A stretch of 64,000 nt of DNA from Brucella pseudogrignonensis (GTDB lineage: Bacteria; Pseudomonadota; Alphaproteobacteria; Rhizobiales; Rhizobiaceae), in assembly GCF_002252525.1 (NCBI RefSeq), contig NZ_NNRM01000048.1, positions 62,001-126,000 of the forward strand, given 5' to 3'. This document shows, piece by piece, positions 34,769-42,968 of this stretch. Position 1 is the stretch's first letter. Each line of letters opens with the position of its first letter. A program made the position numbers and the translations under genes. The notes under the pieces were generated by a model, which was not told where the DNA came from, made no database searches, and was given only the letters and a program-made list of their open reading frames with translations.

Positions 34769-35028
34769 ACAAACCCGCACACCATTGTGCGAGCAGCCGG
34801 AAATTATGCATTTCAGAGCGCAATGTCCAGTACACTCACGGGAAATTTATACTGATACCAGCGTCGCTTGACGGCAATTTTTGGCTCATTCTCATAAGGT
34901 GTTGAAAGCTTGTCGCCAGAAATATTTTAATCGAACTAAGTCACTATTATTGCTTCATTATTTAGATGAAAATTTCAGCTTCAGGTTTCAATGAACGCGT
35001 TATTTCGCTCTTCGCTGTTCAAACCATA

Positions 35029-35059
35029 TTGACACACATCCGGTATCTGAGCCTATGTT
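35029..35059 (+). promoter_or_regulatory. Candidate promoter of the sugar ABC importer operon
   Basis: TTGACA (35029-35034) and TATGTT (35054-35059) are separated by 19 bp, slightly longer than ideal. The predicted start near 35066 would leave the palindrome at 35102 inside the leader, suited to a roadblock repressor. Confidence 0.4.
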
Positions 35060-35101
35060 AAGGGCACATCTTGTCTTGGGCGAAGGCTTTCATCCAAAAA
35101 A

Positions 35102-35113
35102 GACAACGTTGTC
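35102..35113. promoter_or_regulatory. Perfect palindrome GACAACGTTGTC, candidate LacI-family operator
   Basis: A 12-bp perfect palindrome with the central CG typical of LacI/GalR-family operators lies 139 bp before the sugar-binding-protein gene. No LacI-family gene is in the window, so the regulator would be encoded elsewhere. Confidence 0.55.
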
Positions 35114-35252
35114 AATCGCAGGAGGAGCTGCGAGAAACATAGTGGGATGGAGGTCTCAAAGCAGATTGAATGCTCTTCTGGATGTGCGGGTCTGAGGCTC
35201 GCATAACGTCCGACGAAATTTTGTTTTGTAGAGTTCTACGGGAGGTAGACAT

Positions 35253-36521
35253 ATGCATAAATTTTTCAGAATGGCCGCAATGGGCACAGCTGCCTGTGCA
35301 ATGCTTGCAGCAATGGCGCCTGTTACAGCCAGCGCTCAGGACAAGCAGAACGTTGAAGTTCTGCATTGGTGGACAGCCGGTGGTGAAGCTGCGGCTCTTG
35401 ATGTTCTGAAGAAAGATCTTGAAGGCAAGGGTATCAGCTGGACAGATATGCCAGTTGCAGGTGGTGGCGGTACGGAAGCCATGACCGTTCTGCGCGCACG
35501 CGTTACTGCAGGCAATGCGCCAACCGCTGTGCAGATGCTCGGCTTCGACATTCGCGATTGGGCAGAGCAGGGCGCTCTGGGCAATCTCGACGAGATTGCT
35601 GGCAAGGAAGGCTGGGACAAGGTTATTCCGGCACCTTTGCAGGAATTCGCCAAGTATGATGGCCACTGGATTGCAGCACCCGTCAACGTTCACTCCACCA
35701 ACTGGATGTGGATCAACAAGGCTGCTCTCGACAAGGCTGGCGGCAAAGAGCCAACCAACTGGGATGAACTCGTAGCTCTTCTCGACAAGTTCAAGGAACA
35801 GGGCATCACCCCGATTGCTCACGGCGGTCAGCCATGGCAGGACGCGACGATTTTCGACGCTGTTGTGCTTTCTTTTGGTCCTGACTTCTACAAAAAGGCT
35901 TTCGTTGATCTCGATCCAGAAGCTCTGGGCAGCGATACGATGAAGCAGGCGTTCGACCGCATGACCAAGCTGCGTTCCTATGTGGATGACAACTTCTCCG
36001 GTCGTGACTGGAACCTTGCTTCGGCCATGGTGATCGAAGGTAAGGCTGGTGTTCAGTTCATGGGTGACTGGGCGAAGGGCGAGTTCGTCAAGGCTGGCAA
36101 GAAGCCAGGTGAAGACTTTGTGTGCATGCGTTACCCTGAAACGCAGGGCTCTGTAACCTTCAACTCTGACATGTTCGCAATGTTCAAGGTTGCTGAAGAC
36201 AAGGTGCCAGCACAGCTCGAAATGGCTTCGGCTATTGAAAGCCCGGCATTCCAGTCGGCCTTTAACGTCGTCAAGGGTTCGGCTCCTGCACGTACTGACG
36301 TGCCTGATACCGATTTCGACGCTTGCGGCAAGAAGGCCATCGCTGACGTGAAGGAAGCTGCAGGGAAGGGCACAATGCTCGGCTCGATGGCTCACGGCTA
36401 TGCAAACCCGGCTTCCGTCAAGAACGCGATCTATGACGTTGTGACCCGCCAGTTCAACGGCCAGCTGTCTTCTGAAGACGCTGTCAAGGAACTGGTCTCC
36501 GCTGTCGAAGGCGCGAAGTAA
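35253..36521 (+). CDS. Sugar ABC transporter periplasmic binding protein (glucose/mannose type)
   Basis: The 422-residue precursor has a signal peptide cleaved after TASA (about residue 28) and GGGAGG 7 nt before the ATG. It belongs to the CUT1 family ([61 protein letters not shown]). These features resemble the glucose/mannose-binding proteins of GtsA and Thermus type and the Brucella 'probable sugar-binding periplasmic protein'. The exact sugar is inferred. A perfect 10-bp hairpin follows its stop. Confidence 0.88.
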   Translation: MHKFFRMAAMGTAACAMLAAMAPVTASAQDKQNVEVLHWWTAGGEAAALDVLKKDLEGKGISWTDMPVAGGGGTEAMTVLRARVTAGNAPTAVQMLGFDIRDWAEQGALGNLDEIAGKEGWDKVIPAPLQEFAKYDGHWIAAPVNVHSTNWMWINKAALDKAGGKEPTNWDELVALLDKFKEQGITPIAHGGQPWQDATIFDAVVLSFGPDFYKKAFVDLDPEALGSDTMKQAFDRMTKLRSYVDDNFSGRDWNLASAMVIEGKAGVQFMGDWAKGEFVKAGKKPGEDFVCMRYPETQGSVTFNSDMFAMFKVAEDKVPAQLEMASAIESPAFQSAFNVVKGSAPARTDVPDTDFDACGKKAIADVKEAAGKGTMLGSMAHGYANPASVKNAIYDVVTRQFNGQLSSEDAVKELVSAVEGAK

Positions 36522-36529
36522 GCAAAAGT

Positions 36530-36554
36530 GAGCGCCCGGCACTTCCGGGCGCTC
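36530..36554 (+). promoter_or_regulatory. Hairpin between sugar-binding protein and permease genes
   Basis: GAGCGCCCGG (36530-36539) pairs perfectly with CCGGGCGCTC (36545-36554) around CACTT. TCCTTT follows, so weak termination is possible, but the operon evidently continues into the permease genes. Confidence 0.8.
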
Positions 36555-36718
36555 TCCTTTCAAGCATGACAATTCATTGAACGATCGGCGGATTTTTCGC
36601 CTGAACAAATTCATTGCAGTGAACGGCAGACAATAATGCCGTTGAAACAATAGCCCGCATCAAGAGCGCCGCGATTGAACGGCACCGGGTGCGCAGCGCA
36701 GAAATGGGTGGCGCAAAT

Positions 36719-37600
36719 ATGCAGCGTAACAGACGACTACAGGAACTGGTGCCCAAGCTGGTATTGGCGCCGAGCTTTCTCATCGTCCTCGTCTTTGTCT
36801 ATGGATTCATCATTTACACAGGCGTTCTTTCCGTCACCAACAGCCGAATGCTGCCTTCCTATGGCTTTGTCGGTCTGTCGAATTACGAAAAATTATGGGC
36901 CTTGCCGCATTGGTGGCGTGCTGTCACCAATCTCGCGATCTTCGCGTCGCTCTACATCATCATTTGTTCAGTTATAGGCCTGTTTCTGGCTATTCTGCTC
37001 GATCAGAAAATCCGTGGCGAAGGCTTCCTGCGCCCGATTTATCTCTATCCGATGGCGCTTTCATTCATCGTGACGGGCACGGCATGGAAATGGTTCCTCG
37101 ATCCGGGCATCGGTCTTGAGCACACGATGCGGCTATGGGGCTGGGAAGGCTTCACCTTCAACTGGATCAAAAGCAACACGATGGCGATCTATTGCCTTGT
37201 GATTGCGGCTGTCTGGCAGTCGTCGGGCTTTGTCATGGCGATGTTCCTGGCAGGTCTGCGCGGCGTCGATAATGAAATCATCAAGGCTGCTCAAATTGAC
37301 GGTGCTTCGACCAGCACGATCTACCGCCGCATTATCATCCCATTGATGCGTCCGGTATTCTTGTCGGCTTTCGTGGTGCTCGCCCATCTTGCAATCAAGG
37401 CTTATGATCTTGTGATTGCGCTAACCGGCGGTGGGCCGGGGCAAGCGACCGAGTTGCCTGCGACATTCATGTATTCCTACACATTTACGCGAAATCAGAT
37501 GGGTATTGGTGCCTCGTCGGCAATCATCATGCTGGTGATGATCTTCTCCATCATCATTCCGTATCTCTATTCTGAAATTCGTGGAGGGTCGCGCTCATGA
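36719..37600 (+). CDS. Sugar ABC transporter permease, MalF-type
   Basis: From ATG 36719, which has GGTGG 9 nt upstream, the product has 293 residues; an in-frame GTG at 36689 is the alternative. It has six membrane spans and the EAA loop EIIKAAQIDGASTSTIYRRIIIP near residue 190. The ending GGSRS overlaps the next gene by four bases (ATGA). It is the first of the two CUT1 permeases of the importer. Confidence 0.9.
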   Translation: MQRNRRLQELVPKLVLAPSFLIVLVFVYGFIIYTGVLSVTNSRMLPSYGFVGLSNYEKLWALPHWWRAVTNLAIFASLYIIICSVIGLFLAILLDQKIRGEGFLRPIYLYPMALSFIVTGTAWKWFLDPGIGLEHTMRLWGWEGFTFNWIKSNTMAIYCLVIAAVWQSSGFVMAMFLAGLRGVDNEIIKAAQIDGASTSTIYRRIIIPLMRPVFLSAFVVLAHLAIKAYDLVIALTGGGPGQATELPATFMYSYTFTRNQMGIGASSAIIMLVMIFSIIIPYLYSEIRGGSRS

Positions 37601-38478
37601 GTGCTCAGACCCAGGAAAATGCGATCAACAGCGGCAAACTCACGCGCGCCCTGATCTATTCCGCGCTGCTGCTGTTTGCGATCTACTACCTGTTGCCGCT
37701 CTATGTGATGCTGGTGAACTCGTTCAAGCCGCTGGATGAAATCCGTCAGGGCGGTATGCTAGGTCTGCCGCAGCAATGGACGATTGAGCCATGGCTTTCA
37801 GCCTGGTCAACCGCACAGATTGGTGTGCAGCCAACGGGCCTCAAGCCATTCTTCATCAACTCGATCCTGATGGTCGTGCCTGCGGTTGCGATTTCAACAA
37901 TTGTCGGCGCTTTGAACGGTTACGTGCTGACGAAATGGCGTTTCCGTGGCTCTAACATCTTCTTCGGTTTGCTGTTGCTTTCATGCTTCATCCCGTTTCA
38001 GATTGTGCTGATCCCGATGGCGCGTGTGCTCGGTATGCTCGGCATTGCTGGCACGATTTGGGGTCTGATCCTCGTTCATGTGGTCTATGGTATCGGCTTT
38101 ACGACGCTTTACTTCCGCAACTATTACGAGGCGTTCCCGACTGAACTGGTGCGCGCAGCGCAGATCGATGGTGCGAGCTTCTTCCAGATTTTCTGGCGCA
38201 TTCTCCTGCCGTCGTCAGGCCCGATCATCGTTGTGTCGGTCATCTGGCAGTTCACCAATATCTGGAACGACTTCCTGTTCGGTGCTTCCTTCTCTGGTGC
38301 AAATTCAACGCCGATGACGGTGGCATTGAACAACCTCGTTTCCTCCTCCACAGGCGTCAAGGAATATAACGTCCATTTCGCAGCTGCTATTCTGGCCGCT
38401 CTGCCGACGCTGATCGTTTACATCGTTTCCGGGCGCTACTTCGTGCGCGGCCTGATGTCCGGTGCCGTTAAGGGATAA
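37597..38478 (+). CDS. Sugar ABC transporter permease, MalG-type
   Basis: The 293-residue second permease has six spans, the cytoplasmic EAA loop ELVRAAQIDGASFFQIFWRILLP near residue 185 and the MalG-like PLYVMLVNSFKPLDEIRQGG after span 1. Its ATGA start overlap with the MalF-type gene couples their translation. The ATPase start follows 7 nt after its stop. Confidence 0.92.
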   Translation: MSAQTQENAINSGKLTRALIYSALLLFAIYYLLPLYVMLVNSFKPLDEIRQGGMLGLPQQWTIEPWLSAWSTAQIGVQPTGLKPFFINSILMVVPAVAISTIVGALNGYVLTKWRFRGSNIFFGLLLLSCFIPFQIVLIPMARVLGMLGIAGTIWGLILVHVVYGIGFTTLYFRNYYEAFPTELVRAAQIDGASFFQIFWRILLPSSGPIIVVSVIWQFTNIWNDFLFGASFSGANSTPMTVALNNLVSSSTGVKEYNVHFAAAILAALPTLIVYIVSGRYFVRGLMSGAVKG

Positions 38479-38485
38479 GTCTCAT

Positions 38486-39601
38486 ATGTCATTTCTGAAA
38501 ATAACCGATCTCTACAAATCCTACGGCAATGTTTCGGTCTTGAAGGACATCAATATCGAAATTGAAGAAGGCGGCTTTCTGGTTCTCGTCGGCCCTTCAG
38601 GGTGCGGCAAGTCTACGTTGCTCAACACGATTGCCGGTCTTGAGCCAATTACGTCGGGCGATATTTCGATCAATGGCCGCTCGGTATCGGGCCTGCATCC
38701 TTCGCAGCGCGATATCGCGATGGTGTTTCAGTCCTATGCGCTTTATCCAAACATGACAGTGGGCGGCAATATCGCCTTCGGCATGGAAATTCGTAAAGTT
38801 CCAAAGCCTGAGCGTGACAAGGCTATTCAGGAAGTTGCTGATATTCTGCAGATCGGTCATCTCCTCGACCGTAAGCCAAGCCAGCTTTCCGGCGGCCAGC
38901 GTCAGCGCGTTGCGATGGGGCGCGCGCTTGTTCGCAATCCGCAGGTCTTCCTGTTCGACGAACCATTGTCCAATCTGGACGCCAAGCTGCGCGTGGATAT
39001 GCGTACCGAGATCAAGCGTCTGCATCACCGCATGAAGACGACAATCGTTTATGTGACGCATGACCAGATCGAGGCCATGACGCTTGCAACCAAGATTGCA
39101 GTCCTCAAAGACGGCATTTTGCAGCAATTCGGTACGCCTGCTGAAATCTACAACAATCCGGCCAATATGTTCGTTGCAGACTTCATGGGCTCTCCTGCGA
39201 TGAACCTGCTCAAAGCGAATGTCGAAAAGAATGGCTCGGAGTTTGCGATTACGCTCACACAGGGCGAAGGCGAGGCTCTGAAGCTGCCGCTGAAGGTTTC
39301 CCCCGAGACCCTAGGCGATTTTGTAGGGCAGGAAGTGATCTTCGGCATCCGCCCGGAAGCGCTGACAGATCCTGATGGTGCGGATCGCAATGCAAGCTCG
39401 GTCGTGGAAGGCGATTGCCTTATTGATGTGGTTGAACCGGCTGGTTCCGACACTTTTGCGGTGACGCGGATTGGTGGAAAACAAGTTGTGGCGCGCCTTC
39501 GTGCAGATGCACGCATTTCGGCAGGCCAGCGTTCACGCCTGGCTTTCAATCTCGACAAGGCCGTATTCTTTGATCCGAAAACGCAGGCGCGTATTCTTTA
39601 G
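38486..39601 (+). CDS. Sugar ABC transporter ATP-binding protein, MalK/UgpC-type
   Basis: From ATG 38486 (AAGGGA 10 nt upstream) the product has 371 residues. Walker A is GPSGCGKST, signature LSGGQRQRVAMGRAL, Walker B VFLFDEPLSNLDAKLR and H-loop YVTHDQIEA. The C-terminal regulatory domain (about 235-371, ending KAVFFDPKTQARIL) has the MalK/MsmX build that can be shared among importers. It powers the sugar-binding protein and permeases upstream. Confidence 0.93.
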   Translation: MSFLKITDLYKSYGNVSVLKDINIEIEEGGFLVLVGPSGCGKSTLLNTIAGLEPITSGDISINGRSVSGLHPSQRDIAMVFQSYALYPNMTVGGNIAFGMEIRKVPKPERDKAIQEVADILQIGHLLDRKPSQLSGGQRQRVAMGRALVRNPQVFLFDEPLSNLDAKLRVDMRTEIKRLHHRMKTTIVYVTHDQIEAMTLATKIAVLKDGILQQFGTPAEIYNNPANMFVADFMGSPAMNLLKANVEKNGSEFAITLTQGEGEALKLPLKVSPETLGDFVGQEVIFGIRPEALTDPDGADRNASSVVEGDCLIDVVEPAGSDTFAVTRIGGKQVVARLRADARISAGQRSRLAFNLDKAVFFDPKTQARIL

Positions 39602-39712
39602 AGTGGTTCCAGCTAATACTGAATCATTGGAAATGCTCTATCTATTTGTTTTACGCGCATCTTATTCCGAAAACCGCTTCGCACTTTTCTGGATGCGCTT
39701 TAAGCCGAGTAG
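39602..39712. repeat. Composite palindromic repeat, copy 7 (inverse orientation)
   Basis: It begins at the stop codon of the ATPase gene with AGAGTGGTTCCAGCTAAT...ATTGGAAATGCTCT (39601-39641). GCGCATCTTATTCCGAAAACC...CACTTTTCTGGATGCGC (about 39656-39707) follows. Its two modules sit in the same order as at 29947. It shares features of both core subtypes (GCGCATC arms and GCTGG-like loop), so it links them as one family. Confidence 0.7.
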
Positions 39713-39794
39713 ATAGTTAGCAATCTATTGGAATTGCCTCGAATTATTATAGGTTTACTTTCCAGCGCATGTTTTTTGAATCAAAGGTCAAAAT

Positions 39795-40244
39795 ATGCGC
39801 TGGAAGTCGAGCTTGCTTGTCATGGCATTAATCGTTGTCGGAAGTGGCGTCGGTCATGCTGAAGGCATGAACCCGTTCGATGAATTGAAAAACAACCTAT
39901 TCGCAGGAAAAAGAACAACGTCTGTCTTGCAATTGGGAAAATGCGAACAGACTTCAGGCGAGACGCTTAAATCCAAGAACATCGCCGGTGGTTTTGTCAT
40001 TGATGCATTCATGAGCTTGCCTGAACCTCAGCAGGCGATTGTTTATTCCAACACACATCAAACCGTCGCCATGGACGGGAAGCCGATTTTCGAATTTATT
40101 CGTTATCGAGTGCTGCCGGATAAAACGGCTACTGTTTCGATGAAGACCTTCTCAGCCAAAACGCATGAAGAAATCGGCAAGGGTAAAGCGTTCAAGTGCG
40201 GACTGGGCGAGGGACTGAGTTTTGCTTATCAGCCAAGCAATTAG
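39795..40244 (+). CDS. VirK-family-like secreted protein
   Basis: The 149-residue protein has a signal peptide (LLVMALIVVGSGVGHA, cleavage about residue 22). The mature part contains LKNNLFAGKRTTSVLQLGKC, AGGFVIDAFMSLPEPQQAI and FEFIRYRVLPDKTATVSMK. This resembles the about 145-residue VirK family (PF06903) first seen on the Agrobacterium Ti plasmid, whose function is unknown. Two Cys (near residues 50 and 135) could form a disulphide. It is monocistronic, with a strong terminator 42 nt downstream. Confidence 0.55.
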   Translation: MRWKSSLLVMALIVVGSGVGHAEGMNPFDELKNNLFAGKRTTSVLQLGKCEQTSGETLKSKNIAGGFVIDAFMSLPEPQQAIVYSNTHQTVAMDGKPIFEFIRYRVLPDKTATVSMKTFSAKTHEEIGKGKAFKCGLGEGLSFAYQPSN

Positions 40245-40285
40245 CGTTGGTAAAAGATCGGACTTCTATCATCGAGGCTCAAATG

Positions 40286-40320
40286 AAAAGGGTGCTCCCA
40301 AATTCGGGAACACCCTTTTT
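40286..40320 (+). terminator. Rho-independent terminator of the VirK-like gene
   Basis: AAAAGGGTG...CACCCTTTTT outer arms with a TCCC/GGGA inner stem around an AAATTC loop, ending in a T-run. On the minus strand it also gives a T-run and can terminate the small peptide gene at 40365. Confidence 0.93.
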
Positions 40321-40364
40321 CATGCTTGCCTGGAGGGCAAAATTCTTTATTGCGGATGCCGCGC

Positions 40365-40466
40365 CTAGCGCAGGAAGTCCAGCCCAAGAAGACCAATTGC
40401 CAGTGCAGTGTTCAGTGAAATGATCATCATTCCATAAACGAGCGCTGTTCTAGTAATGTCATTCAT
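40365..40466 (-). CDS. 33-residue single-span membrane peptide
   Basis: The minus strand holds a short frame with a perfect AAGGAGG site (40473-40479) 6 nt before the ATG at 40466 and a TAG stop at 40365. The product starts MNDITRTALVYGMMIISLN and ends TALAIGLLGLDFLR: a hydrophobic helix of about 22 residues with an Arg on each end, typical of small inner-membrane proteins. I know no family. The terminator at 40286-40320 lies directly downstream and an array of TGTAAC repeats directly upstream, so it has all parts of an independent gene. Confidence 0.65.
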   Translation of the reverse strand: MNDITRTALVYGMMIISLNTALAIGLLGLDFLR

Positions 40467-40757
40467 TTTCTACCTCCTTGAACCACGACGCCTCCACATC
40501 GGATTCTAAAGCTCGAGAACTGTAACGAAATGTAACAGCCTGTTACGGGTAGCGCAACCCATTTTACATAAATGTGAACGAATGTAACGCTGCGTGAGAA
40601 GTCATGAGATGGGTCGGCACATCTCAAATCTCAAGACAGTCACCGTAATGTGACGGCGAATTAACTGGAAAAATTCAGACGGACGCTACATAAAGCGGGA
40701 GATATAATCGACTGGCAAAGTCGTGTTTAATTCTCTGCTTTTATTCGGATTTTCACT
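40467..40757. promoter_or_regulatory. Divergent control region between the small peptide and the DHA2 transporter
   Basis: Apart from the TGTAAC array (40521-40589) and the inverted repeat GTCAC-CGTAAT-GTGAC (40639-40654), this stretch carries no visible gene. It should hold the promoters of both divergent genes. Confidence 0.5.
40521..40589. promoter_or_regulatory. Tandem TGTAAC repeats at 10-bp spacing
   Basis: TGTAAC at 40521 and 40531 and TGTTAC at 40541 are exactly 10 bp apart; TGTGAAC at 40573 and TGTAAC at 40583 repeat the spacing. GTAACAG-C-CTGTTAC (40532-40546) is also a perfect inverted repeat. Head-to-tail sites one helical turn apart are typical of OmpR/PhoB-family response regulators. 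I cannot say which. Confidence 0.6.
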
Positions 40758-42194
40758 GTGAACCGGATCGTTCCTCTTGTGCTGGCAATTGCTCTTTTCA
40801 TGGAGCAGATGGACTCGAATGTTATTTCAACATCGCTTCCTGCTATCGCCGCTGATATCGGCACCAGCCCTATCGCATTAAAGCTGGCGCTAACCGCCTA
40901 TCTCGTGGCGCTTGCGGTTTTTATTCCCGTCAGCGGCTGGATGGCAGACCGATTCGGGGCGAAGAATGTTTTCCGTGCAGCGATTGCGGTTTTCGTTGTC
41001 GGTTCGGTCGCCTGTGCTGCATCGAATTCACTAGCAGCCTTTGTTGTCTCGCGTTTTCTGCAGGGCATGGGCGGCGCGATGATGACGCCAGTCGGACGAC
41101 TTGTGCTTATTCGTTCAACGCCCAGAAGTGAACTTGTGTCGGCCATGGCCTGGCTGACGATCCCCGCAATGGTTGGCCCTTTGGTCGGGCCACCAGTGGG
41201 CGGCTTCATCACGACTTTTTTCTCGTGGCACTGGATATTCCTCATCAATGTTCCGATTGGTTTAATCGGCATCTGGTTTGCAACGCGCTTTCTGCCGGAT
41301 AATGACGAGAGGATCGTCAAGCCGCTTGATTGGCCGGGTTTCTTTTTGTCGGGCATTGCCATGTCGGGTGTGGTGTTTGGACTGTCAGTTGTCAGTCTTC
41401 CCGCACTTCCGCCCGTCATCGGGCTCGTCACTGTCACAGTCGGCCTTATCTGCTCGGCGCTTTATATATTCCACGCACGGCGAACGATTGATCCGCTGCT
41501 GAACCTGAAACTCTTTGACAATCAGGTTTTCCGCTCGGCTGTTTTTGGCGGTAGCGTGTTTCGGCTTGGGATTGGCGCCATCCCGTTTTTGTTGCCGCTC
41601 ATGTTCCAGCTTGGCTTCGGTATGACGCCGTTCCAATCAGGTATGATGACATTTGTCTCGGCAATCGGTGCCATCAGCATGAAGTTTGGAGCGAAGCGAG
41701 TATTCAATCTTTTCGGTTTCCGGCGCACGCTTATGTATGGCTCGCTGATTTCTGCCGGATTTATTGCAGCAAATGGCTTGTTCTTCCCTGAAACGCCTTA
41801 TGGTGTCATTGTCGGCTTCCTGCTGATCGGTGGTTTTTTCCGCTCGATGTTCTTTACGGGCGTCAATGCTCTAGCTTTTGCTGAAATCCCCGATGACAAA
41901 ACCAGTCAGGCAACGCCGATCACAGCGGTTGCGCAGCAAGTTTCGATTGCGCTCGGTGTCGCCATGGCAGGTGGAATTCTGGAAATCAGTACTGGCCTTC
42001 GCGCAGCCCCGTTGCAGCTCACAGATTTTCATGTTGGCTTCTTCGTTGTTGCAGCGGTGTCTGCGACTGCGTTCTTCTGGTTCGCAAAGCTTGCACCAGA
42101 TGCCGGGCATGAACTTTCAGGTCCGAAAATCACCAAATCAAAGAGCAAAGAACGGACTGCACTCGAAGCTGCAGATTCAGCAAACGGCAAATAA
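40758..42194 (+). CDS. DHA2-family MFS exporter, EmrB/HsrA-like
   Basis: The 478-residue protein has about 14 membrane spans. GTG 40758 is the start, because TM1 (IVPLVLAIALFMEQMDSNVI) would be lost from the next ATG. Motif A is GWMADRFGAKNVFRAA and motif C is LTIPAMVGPLVGPPVGG, as in drug:H+ antiporters of the DHA2 group. The C-terminal tail is hydrophilic (KITKSKSKERTALEAAD). It probably exports toxic compounds; no membrane-fusion partner (EmrA) is adjacent. A terminator follows directly. Confidence 0.88.
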   Translation: MNRIVPLVLAIALFMEQMDSNVISTSLPAIAADIGTSPIALKLALTAYLVALAVFIPVSGWMADRFGAKNVFRAAIAVFVVGSVACAASNSLAAFVVSRFLQGMGGAMMTPVGRLVLIRSTPRSELVSAMAWLTIPAMVGPLVGPPVGGFITTFFSWHWIFLINVPIGLIGIWFATRFLPDNDERIVKPLDWPGFFLSGIAMSGVVFGLSVVSLPALPPVIGLVTVTVGLICSALYIFHARRTIDPLLNLKLFDNQVFRSAVFGGSVFRLGIGAIPFLLPLMFQLGFGMTPFQSGMMTFVSAIGAISMKFGAKRVFNLFGFRRTLMYGSLISAGFIAANGLFFPETPYGVIVGFLLIGGFFRSMFFTGVNALAFAEIPDDKTSQATPITAVAQQVSIALGVAMAGGILEISTGLRAAPLQLTDFHVGFFVVAAVSATAFFWFAKLAPDAGHELSGPKITKSKSKERTALEAADSANGK

Positions 42195-42222
42195 AAAAGG
42201 CGGCTTTGATGCCGCCTTTTCT
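42194..42222. terminator. Bidirectional terminator between the DHA2 gene and rlmE
   Basis: AAAAAAGGCGGC and GCCGCCTTTT close the loop TTTGAT, starting at the stop codon of the exporter gene. The A-run gives a T-run on the minus strand for the rlmE transcript. Confidence 0.93.
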
Positions 42223-42243
42223 CATTCTGATATAGCCCGATAA

Positions 42244-42966
42244 CTAGCCTTTAAAATCGCGAGCGAGCAGATAAAGCTCGACAGATTCTGCGCGCGATGC
42301 GGGTGGCTTGATGTGATGCACTGAGCGAAACTTCTGTTTCAGCATAGCAAGCAGATCGTTTTCTGTGCCGCCCTGGAATGTCTTGGTCAGGAAGTGGCCG
42401 CCGGGCTTGAGCACGGAAACAGCAAAATCAGCCGCGACTTCACAAAGATGCACGGTGCGCAAATGATCTGTGCGGCGATGACCTGTCGTCGGTGCAGCCA
42501 TGTCAGAGATCACGAGATCTGGCTTATCGCCAAGTGCTTCCATGAGCTTTTCAGGTGCCGATTCATCGAGAAAGTCCATCTCCAGCAGAATGACACCTGC
42601 CAGCGGATCAACATGCAGATAGTCGATGCCGACAACCTGCGGGTTCTCATCTGTTGAGCCGACGATCTTGGCCGCGATCTGCGACCAGCCGCCCGGAGCT
42701 GCGCCAAGATCGATAATACGTTGGCCTTTCTTCAGCAGATTATAGCGGTCGTTGATTTCGATCAGCTTATAGGCCGCGCGCGAGCGATAGCCATCCTGCT
42801 TTGATTTGTGAACGTAAGGATCGTTCAGATGGCGTTCCAGCCAACGACGCGAGGACTCCTTGATTGTTCCGGCTTTCTTCTTCACTCGAACGCGAAGATT
42901 GCTTGTGCCCGCGCCGCCGCGTCCGCCGGTTTTCGTGCCGCCTTTGTTTCCGCCTGCTTTGCTCAT
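42244..42966 (-). CDS. rlmE: 23S rRNA (uridine-2'-O)-methyltransferase RlmE
   Basis: From ATG 42966 ([10 protein letters not shown]) the product has 240 residues; an in-frame TTG lies two codons earlier. After a Gly/Lys-rich tail of about 30 residues comes the FtsJ methyltransferase fold. It has [19 protein letters not shown] motif [39 protein letters not shown] and [12 protein letters not shown], giving the K-D-K-E catalytic set. It methylates U2552 in the A loop of 23S rRNA. It begins 2 nt after the ppx stop, so the two are co-transcribed, the usual alphaproteobacterial order. Confidence 0.95.
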   Translation of the reverse strand: MSKAGGNKGGTKTGGRGGAGTSNLRVRVKKKAGTIKESSRRWLERHLNDPYVHKSKQDGYRSRAAYKLIEINDRYNLLKKGQRIIDLGAAPGGWSQIAAKIVGSTDENPQVVGIDYLHVDPLAGVILLEMDFLDESAPEKLMEALGDKPDLVISDMAAPTTGHRRTDHLRTVHLCEVAADFAVSVLKPGGHFLTKTFQGGTENDLLAMLKQKFRSVHHIKPPASRAESVELYLLARDFKG

Positions 42967-42968
42967 CT

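Larger units (their letters stand above)
34769..35252. other. Long intergenic region between the riboswitch and the sugar importer
   Basis: 484 nt of AT-rich sequence with no supported gene. It contains a candidate promoter (35029-35059) and palindromic operator (35102-35113) for the importer, GGAGG at 35242-35246, and the promoter of the divergent riboswitch transcript. The long 5' leader of the sugar-binding-protein mRNA (about 190 nt) could hold further control elements. Confidence 0.5.

Noticed and set aside
35112-36650. A 512-codon open frame on the minus strand across the sugar-binding-protein gene
   Set aside because: It lies wholly antisense to a gene with a signal peptide, ribosome binding site and family motifs. 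Its product is rich in Arg, His and Cys and shows no domain.
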